This document shows positions 7,973 to 14,212 of a stretch of 19,793 bases of DNA, piece after piece. Within the stretch, counting starts at the first letter, position 1; each line of letters begins with the position of its first letter. The DNA is taken from assembly GCA_019118845.1 (NCBI GenBank), contig DWYE01000080.1, positions 1 to 19,793 of the forward strand. Direction: 5' to 3'. The position numbers and the translations under genes were made by a program. This DNA comes from Anaeromassilibacillus stercoravium (GTDB lineage: Bacteria; Bacillota; Clostridia; Oscillospirales; Acutalibacteraceae). The notes below the pieces were generated by a model. It did not search any database and was not told the origin of the DNA. It saw nothing but the letters and a program-made list of their open reading frames with translations.

Positions 7973-8030
7973 AAAAAGGCCGGCCCTACAGATTCCAAAC
8001 GCCGTTGGAACCTGTAGGGCCGGTCCTTTT
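7973..8030. terminator. Strong two-way intrinsic terminator
   Basis: A long near-perfect inverted repeat lies between the convergent ATPase and beta-lactamase-fold genes. CCGGCCCTACAG pairs with CTGTAGGGCCGG, and inner TTCCAA pairs with TTGGAA around a CGCCG loop. It is bounded by AAAAAGG on the left and CCTTTT on the right, so a U-run follows the stem in both directions. It should stop transcription from both genes. The GC-rich repeat could also belong to a dispersed repeat family. Confidence 0.88.
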
Positions 8031-8038
8031 CTGTGCCT

Positions 8039-9073
8039 TCAGGACTCTTCGTTCTGGGAGACCTCTTCGATCCACTCTGAAATTTTTAAAAATGGTTCAT
8101 AATCCGATTCAACATACCAGCTATCATAGCTATGCCCACGGTTGGTACAAACTGCTAGTATGTAGGGTTCCGGCGCGTAAATAATCGCAACGTCGTGCAT
8201 CGCACCCTCCCAGGAACCAAGCTTCCGTGCCATGGGATATTCCGAGCGCAACATGGGCTGTTCGGTATGGAGCATGTCCTCCTTCAGTTTGGCTCCATTG
8301 GGGGAACCGCTTTCCGCATAACGATAAATTGCTTCCGCGATGATACCAGCGTCATGTGCGCAGATATTTCCGCGGATGGCCGCCCCTTCGCCCAATGAAT
8401 CCATCGAGTTCTCATGAAGCAACCCTAATGTCCGCACAAATTGTTTAAATCCATCCGTAGGGACGGCTTCACGGACCATCAAAAAAGCGTTATTGTCGCT
8501 GTAACGGATGGTATATTCCAAAAGCTGTGCAAGCGTGTATTGGGTCCCCACAGGTTGCTCTTGGAGATAACCTGTTCCTCCCAAGCGATGGCGGGATTCA
8601 TAGGTGTATGTCTGAGAGAGATCCACCGTTCCTGCATCGGCAAGTTGGTAAACATAGAGCGCATAGGGAGCCTTGACCACGCTGGCGATATAATATTCCG
8701 TCTCGTCATCAAAAGAATAGGTATCCCCGCGGGCCAAACTCTTATAATAGACCGACACGCCGCCTCCCAGTGAAGCGATCTGTTCATCCAACCATGCCGC
8801 CTCCTCCGGCGTAACGCTCGGCCCTGGTTCTTCCTGCACTTCCTTTGCCGTTTCAGATGGAAGAGCCTCTGAAGAAAGTTCTTCCTGCGTGTTACTCAAA
8901 ACTTCCCCCACTCCATCTAAGGCATTTTGTAGAAAATCAGCCGAAAGCAAAAGGGGGTTTTGCCTTGCGAGCGATGTATCACGGATTTCTATGAAAAGAA
9001 CGCCAAAAAGGATCAAAAGCATAACAGCAATCCCACCAGCCAGCCAGCCCTTCCTTTTATATTTTCTGTACAC
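8039..9073 (-). CDS. Membrane-anchored beta-lactamase-fold serine hydrolase
   Basis: This 344-residue protein begins with a basic segment (YRKYKRKG) and one membrane span (about 11-30). A Glu/Ser/Pro-rich linker (about 55-90) then leads to an extracellular catalytic domain of the Beta-lactamase2 (class A-like) family. The nucleophile motif is S131-V-V-K134, the second motif is SDN (192-194) and the third is K284-L-G (in place of KTG). A class A ExxLN omega-loop motif is not evident; the region reads SMDSLGEGAAIRGN. True penicillin hydrolysis is therefore doubtful, and a D,D-peptidase-like or other wall-related role is as likely. The start is GTG 9073, with AGGAGG 7 nt ahead; a longer reading from 9190 is rejected because the promoter at 9147-9175 lies inside it. 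The gene is monocistronic, between two terminators. Confidence 0.85.
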   Translation of the reverse strand: MYRKYKRKGWLAGGIAVMLLILFGVLFIEIRDTSLARQNPLLLSADFLQNALDGVGEVLSNTQEELSSEALPSETAKEVQEEPGPSVTPEEAAWLDEQIASLGGGVSVYYKSLARGDTYSFDDETEYYIASVVKAPYALYVYQLADAGTVDLSQTYTYESRHRLGGTGYLQEQPVGTQYTLAQLLEYTIRYSDNNAFLMVREAVPTDGFKQFVRTLGLLHENSMDSLGEGAAIRGNICAHDAGIIAEAIYRYAESGSPNGAKLKEDMLHTEQPMLRSEYPMARKLGSWEGAMHDVAIIYAPEPYILAVCTNRGHSYDSWYVESDYEPFLKISEWIEEVSQNEES

Positions 9074-9080
9074 CAGGCAT

Positions 9081-9086
9081 CCTCCT
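9081..9086 (-). promoter_or_regulatory. Ribosome binding site that sets the GTG start at 9073
   Basis: A perfect AGGAGG on the minus strand lies 7 nt before GTG 9073. The closer ATG (9080-9078) is out of frame. Together with the promoter at 9147-9175, this fixes the N-terminus of the beta-lactamase-fold protein. Confidence 0.75.
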
Positions 9087-9146
9087 TTTCCTTCCAATCG
9101 ATCCACACATTTCCTATCCCAATATGCTATATAAGATCTATTTTCT

Positions 9147-9175
9147 ATTATATTCTGCATCTTTTCAGACCGCAA
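9147..9175 (-). promoter_or_regulatory. Promoter for the beta-lactamase-fold gene
   Basis: On the minus strand there is TTGCGG (9175-9170), a 17-bp spacer and a perfect TATAAT (9152-9147). The start near 9140 leaves a leader of about 67 nt before GTG 9073. Confidence 0.7.
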
Positions 9176-9192
9176 GTATCTTGAAAACAAAA

Positions 9193-9218
9193 AACAGCTA
9201 TCCTACTGGACAGCCGTT
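9193..9218 (-). terminator. Intrinsic terminator after the 64-aa gene
   Basis: Read on the minus strand, AACGGCTGTCC pairs with GGATAGCTGTT around an AGTA loop (11 pairs, two of them G-T), followed by TTTTGTTTTC. It lies 24 bases beyond the stop of the small gene and just upstream of the next promoter. Confidence 0.8.
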
Positions 9219-9242
9219 TTCAAAACACCGTATTCAAAAATT

Positions 9243-9437
9243 TTACAGGTCGTCTGCGTCCTGAACAGGATATATGTCGTCCGCCGGCGTGCCGGTATAG
9301 CTGCCACCGACATCCGAAGGGATGCTCCCCTTGTTCATTTCTGGAAGTGCGCTTGCCGCACGTTCGGCCCGTTGTTCGGCTTTGGAAGAGGTCCTCATCT
9401 GCACCTGATCCATCGCCTGTTTTTTTCGATTCTTCAT
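9243..9437 (-). CDS. Small hydrophilic protein with a PVQDADDL tail
   Basis: This 64-residue protein has a basic N-terminus (MKNRKKQ), a charged Ala/Glu/Arg stretch in the middle (SSKAEQRAERAAS) and the C-terminus GSYTGTPADDIYPVQDADDL. From memory, a GSYTG...PVQDADDL ending recurs in small proteins of Oscillospiraceae/Clostridia, which supports this being a real gene; I cannot run the search. It has no membrane span or known domain, and no function is known to me. The start is ATG 9437, with GGGGTGA about 7 nt ahead. A longer overlapping reading from 9468 is in another frame and lacks these features. It lies 94 bases after tcdA in the same direction and is closed by its own terminator, so it may share that operon. 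Confidence 0.7.
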   Translation of the reverse strand: MKNRKKQAMDQVQMRTSSKAEQRAERAASALPEMNKGSIPSDVGGSYTGTPADDIYPVQDADDL

Positions 9438-9531
9438 GTTTCATCACCCCATGGTTAGTATATCCCATACAAGGGAAAATATCCGGGGTAACTACACCAG
9501 CGGGGATATCATATCTAGCAATCCCTCTCCC

Positions 9532-10272
9532 TCACCGGGCCTGCTGGGGCGATGGCCGGAGTCCTTCCGTCAAATCTTTGACGGCCTCCGCTGCTAAAAG
9601 GAACCCCGCAACCGGCGGGACAAACGCCACGCTCCCAGGCGTCTGCCTGCGAGGGGAGTCCTCCTGCAAATCGGGATTTTCTTCCCGCGGGACCGGCTCT
9701 TCCCGTGAGTAAACAACTTTCAGGGACGATACTCTCCGCTTTTTCAGTTCGCGGCGCATTACCCGGCACAAGGGGCATACAGAAGTCTCATAGATGTCCG
9801 CCACTTCAAACCGGGAAGGGTCCAATTTGTTGCCCGTGCCCATGCTGCTGATAATTGGGATCTCCTTCCTCTGCGCCACCTCCACCAGGGCCAGCTTTGC
9901 GGACACCGTATCGATAGCGTCTATAATGTAATCACAGCCGTCTAAAAAATCGCAAGGGGTATCCGGGAGGAAAAACAACGGGAAGGTCTGGATATCCGCA
10001 GCGGGATGGATACGCAGCGCGCGTTCCCGCATCACATCCACCTTTTTCCTGCCCAACGTCGAGTGGTCGGCAAGAATCTGGCGGTTGATGTTGGTCAGGC
10101 TCACCACATCATTGTCAATGAACAAAAGGTGGCCGACGCCAGTTCGCACCAGCGCTTCTGCGGCAAAGCTGCCCACGCCGCCCAACCCGAACACCGCGAC
10201 CCGGCTATTTTTCAATTTTTCCATGCTGCTTGCACCCAGCAAAATCTGGGAGCGTGAAAACTCATTGCGCAT
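9532..10272 (-). CDS. tcdA: tRNA threonylcarbamoyladenosine dehydratase
   Basis: This 246-residue protein of the ThiF/MoeB/E1-like family has the nucleotide-binding loop GLGGVGS (29-35), an acidic end to the second strand (FIDNDVVSLTNINRQ, 51-65, with the N-x-NRQ motif), a DAIDTVSAKL stretch and the C-terminal PPVAGFLLAAEAVKDL. TcdA (CsdL/YgdL) uses ATP to dehydrate t6A at position 37 of ANN-decoding tRNAs to the cyclic form ct6A, in the cytoplasm. The sequence RFSRSQ-LLG-ASSMEKL near the N-terminus and the length fit TcdA better than ThiF or MoeB. An SVCPLCRVMRREL segment is seen in the middle. The start is ATG 10272, with AGGAGGGG 6 nt ahead. That site and the first 11 bases lie within the end of the upstream sugar transferase gene, so the two are probably co-translated. 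Confidence 0.92.
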   Translation of the reverse strand: MRNEFSRSQILLGASSMEKLKNSRVAVFGLGGVGSFAAEALVRTGVGHLLFIDNDVVSLTNINRQILADHSTLGRKKVDVMRERALRIHPAADIQTFPLFFLPDTPCDFLDGCDYIIDAIDTVSAKLALVEVAQRKEIPIISSMGTGNKLDPSRFEVADIYETSVCPLCRVMRRELKKRRVSSLKVVYSREEPVPREENPDLQEDSPRRQTPGSVAFVPPVAGFLLAAEAVKDLTEGLRPSPQQAR

Positions 10273-10963
10273 CCTTGTCCCCTCCTGGCAAAAACACTGC
10301 TGCCACCGTCTGGAAAAGCACGGAAAGATCATATAAAGGGGATACGTGCTCCAGATATTCCAAATTTAGCTCCATTTTGGGCGGCAAAATCTGCTCCGCA
10401 TATACCTTTTCCGGGTCCTCCGCCGCATCGAGCAGTTGATCCTCATCTTTAAAAGCAATGCTGGAAGGGGCAGTGACGCCAGGCCGCACCAGCAGGGTAG
10501 CCATTTGCTCCGGTGTATAGAGGTCGACATATTTGCGCACTTCCGGCCGCGGCCCAACCAAGCTCATTGTCCCGTTCAAAACATTCAGCAGCTGGGAAAA
10601 CTCATCCAGCCGCAAGTGGCGGATGAACTTCCCTACACGGGTAATTCGCGGATCTTCCCCTGTCGTGACAGCAGGACCGATCTGATCCGCATTTTGGACC
10701 ATGGTGCGGAACTTAAAAATTTTGAAATCTTGATTGTAGCGCCCCACACGAACCTGACGGTAAAAGACTGGCCCCTTGGAGTCCAGTTTGACTGCGGCAG
10801 CCAGGATCAATAAAAAGGGAGAGAGGATAACCAGCATCAAAAAGGAAGCTACAATATCCATCAGCCGCTTCAAAATCAGAGAACCCTTTTTTTTCTGAAG
10901 CAGATCCCAGTAAGGCTTTATAGCACCCTCCTGCATCGCTTTGGGCAACTCTTCGTATTTCAT
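10262..10963 (-). CDS. Undecaprenyl-phosphate sugar-phosphate transferase (PglC-like)
   Basis: This 233-residue bacterial sugar transferase starts lipid-linked glycan assembly by moving a sugar-1-phosphate from a nucleotide sugar to undecaprenyl phosphate at the inner membrane face. It has one hydrophobic segment (LKRLMDIVASFLMLVILSPFLLILAAAVKL, 31-60), then GPVFYRQVRVG, FKIFKFRTM (80-88), the catalytic Asp-Glu pair D120-E121 in LDEFSQLLNVLNGTMSLVGPRP, and a C-terminal RPGVTAPSSI. It is the short form without the extra N-terminal domain of WbaP/WcaJ. The start is ATG 10963, with GGAG 8 nt upstream; a GTG at 11080 would add 39 residues but has no binding site. No glycosyltransferases are adjacent; the Wzy-type protein at 3866 could be a distant partner. 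The gene overlaps tcdA by 11 nt. Confidence 0.9.
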   Translation of the reverse strand: MKYEELPKAMQEGAIKPYWDLLQKKKGSLILKRLMDIVASFLMLVILSPFLLILAAAVKLDSKGPVFYRQVRVGRYNQDFKIFKFRTMVQNADQIGPAVTTGEDPRITRVGKFIRHLRLDEFSQLLNVLNGTMSLVGPRPEVRKYVDLYTPEQMATLLVRPGVTAPSSIAFKDEDQLLDAAEDPEKVYAEQILPPKMELNLEYLEHVSPLYDLSVLFQTVAAVFLPGGDKDAQ

Positions 10964-11115
10964 GATCAATGCTCCAACTTTCTTTTGATTTAGATTTGGG
11001 AGTACCAATATTCTATAAAATAAGACCAGCCTTTTTCTTGAGCAGAAGCTTTCATATATGGTCTCATGCTCTCCCAGCACTCAAAAATGCTCCATTTTTC
11101 CAAACGTGTGAGGTT

Positions 11116-11144
11116 ATTATACCATAAAACCCCCTATGGGACAA
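11116..11144 (-). promoter_or_regulatory. Promoter for the sugar transferase-tcdA operon
   Basis: On the minus strand there is TTGTCC (11144-11139), a 17-bp spacer and TATAAT (11121-11116) preceded by TGG (extended -10). The start near 11109 gives a leader of about 145 nt before ATG 10963. Confidence 0.7.
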
Positions 11145-11208
11145 ATCTATCGGCATAGTTACTAACTTCATTCTTTGCAGATTCTACAGAAAAAACGCTA
11201 TATGCTCC

Positions 11209-11238
11209 TTTACAATTTATCCAAATAAATGTTATAAT
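11209..11238 (+). promoter_or_regulatory. Promoter for the glucokinase-mutarotase operon
   Basis: TTTACA (11209-11214), an 18-bp spacer and a perfect TATAAT (11233-11238) face right in an AT-rich region, divergent from the sugar transferase promoter. The start near 11245 would produce a leader of about 390 nt before the glucokinase gene. Confidence 0.6.
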
Positions 11239-11244
11239 AAATTA

Positions 11245-11638
11245 AGATTATAATTAAACTTGACTTGTATAAGAAAGTGGCCAACCAGGGCCGATCGCTT
11301 CAAAAGCTTAAAGGCAAACAATGCAATAGCGTGAAAGACTTTATCCGAACGGAATCAGGGCGGCTTGGCGATGGAGCATCCAGTCCTTTTATGGATGCAT
11401 CTACTTGCTTTCCGGAGACCGGTACATATGGGAAAAGGCAAGTTCCGGTCTTATAACGCATGCATGGAGGAATTTGAAACGGCATGCGGCTGGGAAAGAA
11501 GACCGGACGTTGCACAAAAACAAAGCGCTCCGGCACAAGGGCCCAGAAAGGCGTGTGCTGTCTCCCCTTTTCCGTCTCAAAAAGCTGCCCTTGGAGCTGG
11601 TCGCACTTTCTATATGAAAACACAAGGAGGACATGAAA
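11245..11638 (+). other. Long structured 5' leader of the glucokinase gene
   Basis: No reading frame in this stretch looks like a protein, and the short frames on both strands lack both binding sites and recognisable sequence. It carries several pairings: GCATCC (11376-11381) with GGATGC (11393-11398), and GACCGG (11417-11422) with CCGGTC (11445-11450). A competing 9-bp helix joins TCCGGTCTT (11444-11452) to AAGACCGGA (11499-11507), enclosing GCATGC (11458-11463) with GCATGC (11482-11487). CAAGGGC (11536-11542) can also pair with GCCCTTG (11587-11593). It matches no riboswitch consensus I know. It could be a regulatory leader or simply decayed sequence. Confidence 0.4.
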
Positions 11639-12592
11639 ATGGCATACTATCTTGGCATTGACCTCGGCGGAACCAACATAGCCGTAGGCGTGGTGGACGA
11701 AAATTATCAAATTATTGGACGTGGAAAGAATAAGACCCGCGTCCCCTGTTCCTCGGAAGAGATGTGTGAACAGCTCGCAGTGACGGCCTTTGCCGCTCTG
11801 GAGGATGCAGGCGTTACAATCGACGACATCCCGTGGGTGGGAATCGGTACCCCTGGCACGGTCAACCGTGAATTGGGTGTTGTAGAATTTTCCAACAACC
11901 TGTATTTTAATAATTTCCCGTTGAAGCGTATGCTGCAAGAGCGCATGAAAAAAGAGGTTATCGTGGAGAACGACGCAAATGCAGCCGCCTATGGGGAATA
12001 TCAGGCGGGTGCATTGAAGGGTGCGCGGAACGCTTTGGCGATCACATTGGGAACCGGCGTAGGAAGCGGCATCATCATTGACGGGAAAATCTATTCCGGT
12101 TCCAACTTCTGCGCTGGCGAAATGGGCCACACGGTCATTGTGTTTAACGGCCGTCATTGTTCCTGCGGACGCGACGGATGCTGGGAGCGCTATTCCTCCG
12201 CAACGGGCCTGATCATCAGCACAAAAGAGGCTATGCTTGCCAATCCAGACAAGGAGAGCCCCATCTGGAAACTGGTCGACGGAAACCTTGACAATGTAAA
12301 CGGCCGTACAGCGTTCGACGCTATGCGTGCAGGCGACCCGGTCGGCAAGAAGGTTGTCGATGAATACATCGCTTACCTCGGCTGCGGTTTGGCTAACTGC
12401 GTCAATACCCTCCAACCGGACATTCTGTGCATCGGCGGCGGCATCTGCAACGAGGGTGAAACCCTGTTGGCCCCTGTGCGCGAATATGTAGACCGTGAGC
12501 AGTACGGCGGCGCAAAGGTGCGCACGAAGATCTGCAAGGCACAGCTCGGCAACGACGCAGGCATCATCGGTGCGGCACTTCTGGGCAAATAA
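11639..12592 (+). CDS. ROK-family glucokinase
   Basis: This 317-residue sugar kinase would phosphorylate glucose with ATP in the cytoplasm. It has the phosphate loop GIDLGGTNIAVGVVD (6-20), the catalytic aspartate D112 in ENDANAAAYGE, the second phosphate motif LGTGVGSGIIIDGKIYSG (137-154), the ROK signature EMGH (161-164) and the zinc motif CSCGRDGCWE (174-183; ligands H164, C174, C176, C181). These features and the length fit bacterial GlcK-type ROK kinases; ROK repressors are excluded because there is no N-terminal DNA-binding domain. Other hexoses or N-acetyl sugars are possible substrates. The start is ATG 11639, 8 nt after AAGGAGG; the ATG at 11633 is only 2 nt from it. The downstream mutarotase gene, 44 bases on, supports a role in hexose entry. 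Confidence 0.92.
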   Translation: MAYYLGIDLGGTNIAVGVVDENYQIIGRGKNKTRVPCSSEEMCEQLAVTAFAALEDAGVTIDDIPWVGIGTPGTVNRELGVVEFSNNLYFNNFPLKRMLQERMKKEVIVENDANAAAYGEYQAGALKGARNALAITLGTGVGSGIIIDGKIYSGSNFCAGEMGHTVIVFNGRHCSCGRDGCWERYSSATGLIISTKEAMLANPDKESPIWKLVDGNLDNVNGRTAFDAMRAGDPVGKKVVDEYIAYLGCGLANCVNTLQPDILCIGGGICNEGETLLAPVREYVDREQYGGAKVRTKICKAQLGNDAGIIGAALLGK

Positions 12593-12636
12593 TCTCTATT
12601 TTTGCATTTCCAATTTTATTTGAGAAGGATTTGGAT

Positions 12637-13698
12637 ATGAGTATTGAACAAAAGATCTTTGGCAGCTTGCCGGACGGGACAAAAATTCATCTATATACGT
12701 TGACAAATACCAACGGTGTGCGCATTCAGGCAATGGAATACGGTGCGCGCGTTGTCAGCATTCAGGTGCCAGACCGCAAGGGGAATTTGGGCAATGTGGT
12801 CCTGGGCCACGACACACTGGAGGAATACCTCGCGGACGGCGATTTCCTCGGTGCAGCGGTCGGCCGGTATGCCAACCGCATTGCAGGTGGAAAAGCAGAG
12901 ATCGACGGGACGCTCTATTCCCTAAGCCAGAACGAAAATGGCAACACTCTGCACGGCGGTTTCCAGGGCTTCCATCAGAAGGCTTGGCGGCTGAAATGCA
13001 GCAACAACGACGACGAAGCGCCTTCGATCACCTTTGCCTATCGCAGTGCGGACGGCGAGGAGGGCTTCCCTGGGAATCTCGACGTCTCCATCTGCTACAC
13101 CTTGACGACGGACAACGCCCTGGTGATCGACTATACAGCGAAAACCGATGTATCCACACTTGTAAATTTGACCAATCACAGCTTCTTTAATCTGACGGGC
13201 GATCCTGCTAGGGATATCCTTTCCCATGAATTGCAGATCCACGCAGATTTTGTGACCGCTGCGGGCGAGGGCCTGATTCCTACCGGCGAATTGGTCCCGG
13301 TAGCCGGTACCCCGGCGGATTTCCGCAAGGCAAAAACGATCGGACAGGATATTCGGGCCAACGACCCGTTCTTGCGCCAGTGCAACGGCTACGATCACAA
13401 TTTTGTCTTGGCTGGGGAGCCTGGCCGGAAGAAGGCGGCGGAGGTTTACGACCAGTCTACGGGGCGCGTCATGCTGGTGTTCACCGACATGCCCGGCATG
13501 CAGCTCTACACGGCAAACGGCTTTTCCGAGGGCGTTTGTGCCAATGGCGGCGTTCCCCTTCAGGCACACCATGCGCTCTGCCTGGAGACGCAGTTCTTCC
13601 CGGATTCACCTCACCACGCCAATTTCCCCAGTGCTGTCCTCCATCCCGGCGAAGTATACCGGCATACCACCACATACAAATTTGAGGTGCGAAAATAA
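12637..13698 (+). CDS. galM: Aldose 1-epimerase (mutarotase)
   Basis: This 353-residue enzyme interconverts alpha and beta anomers of glucose or galactose. It has GRYANRIAGG and LHGGFQGFHQKAW with His at 106, then NLTNHSFFNL with the catalytic acid His at 181, an Asp in YDHNF, and the catalytic base Glu at 317 in LETQFFPDSPHHANFPSAVLHPGE. The order and length match GalM. The start is ATG 12637, with AGAAGG about 8 nt upstream; an in-frame TTG at 12631 lies too close to it. It follows glucokinase by 44 bases in the same direction and ends in a strong terminator, so the two form an operon feeding hexose into glycolysis. Confidence 0.93.
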   Translation: MSIEQKIFGSLPDGTKIHLYTLTNTNGVRIQAMEYGARVVSIQVPDRKGNLGNVVLGHDTLEEYLADGDFLGAAVGRYANRIAGGKAEIDGTLYSLSQNENGNTLHGGFQGFHQKAWRLKCSNNDDEAPSITFAYRSADGEEGFPGNLDVSICYTLTTDNALVIDYTAKTDVSTLVNLTNHSFFNLTGDPARDILSHELQIHADFVTAAGEGLIPTGELVPVAGTPADFRKAKTIGQDIRANDPFLRQCNGYDHNFVLAGEPGRKKAAEVYDQSTGRVMLVFTDMPGMQLYTANGFSEGVCANGGVPLQAHHALCLETQFFPDSPHHANFPSAVLHPGEVYRHTTTYKFEVRK

Positions 13699-13743
13699 AA
13701 GCACATCGTTTTCAATAAGGATTGGCTATATACAAAGATTCCA

Positions 13744-13772
13744 CGCTCTGGAAGTAAATTGCTTCCAGAGCG
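13744..13772 (+). terminator. Intrinsic terminator of the glucokinase-mutarotase operon
   Basis: CGCTCTGGAAG (13744-13754) pairs perfectly with CTTCCAGAGCG (13762-13772) around a 7-nt loop and is followed by TTTGCTTTATC. It is 45 bases after the galM stop. Confidence 0.85.
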
Positions 13773-14130
13773 TTTGCTTTATCTCTTGGAAACCACTCGC
13801 CCATGGGTAGTCTTCAAGAGATAATCACAACCACTAGAAAACTAGTGGTTTGCTCAGACCCCAGAGGGGTCAGTACTTGCTGACCCCTGGAAGGGGTACT
13901 GAAAAATGTCATCGCGTCGTTTTCCCTGCTACTGGTAAACCAGTTCTCTTTGGTACTTCATAGCATTCTGCGAGAGGGACACTTTTCGCGAAAATCCCCG
14001 CCTTCCTTTCAGAACCTCCATACCATTCTTTTTCCTTTGAAGAACAAACGGTTTTTTTTACTTTTTCTTTTGCCAAGGTTTTTTACCTACCCCCGGTAGA
14101 ACCGGGGGTTTTGTCATGCTGAAAGCGATA
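13773..14130. other. Non-coding hairpin cluster, possible mobile-element remnant
   Basis: There is no gene here but a dense run of perfect inverted repeats. TTATCTCTTG (13779-13788) pairs with CAAGAGATAA (13815-13824) around a central CCCATGGG palindrome. AACCACTAG and CTAGTGGTT flank AAAA (about 13829-13850). GACCCC/GGGGTC, GGGGTCAG/CTGACCCC and CCCCT/AGGGG follow as overlapping, mutually exclusive stems up to about 13903. After about 180 bases of plain sequence comes ACCCCCGGT (14089-14097) with ACCGGGGGT (14101-14109). Strings of subterminal hairpins without genes resemble the ends of IS200/IS605-type elements or derived miniature elements. That match is from memory and there is no transposase. 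Confidence 0.4.
14089..14112 (+). terminator. GC-rich hairpin, possible plus-strand terminator
   Basis: ACCCCCGGT and ACCGGGGGT form a perfect 9-bp stem with an AGA loop, followed by TTTGTC. It could end plus-strand transcripts or mark the end of the hairpin cluster. No plus-strand gene lies directly upstream. Confidence 0.45.
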
Positions 14131-14170
14131 AAAAAACCGGCGCGGCAGGTCTGCCCTGCTACGCCGGTTT
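14130..14170 (-). terminator. Intrinsic terminator of the transketolase operon
   Basis: Read on the minus strand, AAACCGGCG pairs with CGCCGGTTT and inner GCAGG with CCTGC, with two small internal mismatches, followed by a run of seven T. It lies about 40 bases after the stop of the C-terminal subunit gene. Confidence 0.85.
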
Positions 14171-14212
14171 GCTGTATCCATAAAGTTTATCGAAAAACGC
14201 TACTACCGCTTT

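Noticed and set aside
9073..9190. N-terminal extension of the beta-lactamase-fold protein
   Set aside because: The -35/-10 elements at 9147-9175 and the AGGAGG before GTG 9073 lie within it, and it comes right after a terminator.
11365..11661. Short open frames (63-98 aa) in the leader before glucokinase, on both strands
   Set aside because: They lack binding sites, have low-quality composition and overlap one another; the region looks non-coding.
11300..12415. 371-aa open frame on the minus strand opposite the glucokinase gene
   Set aside because: It mirrors a gene with full ROK motifs, shows no recognisable domain and has no binding site; long antisense frames arise easily opposite such codon use.
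12922..13572. 216-aa open frame on the minus strand opposite galM
   Set aside because: It is antisense to all GalM catalytic motifs and resembles no protein family.
13773..14130. CRISPR array
   Set aside because: The repeats are inverted and all differ in sequence; there are no regularly spaced direct repeats and no cas genes.
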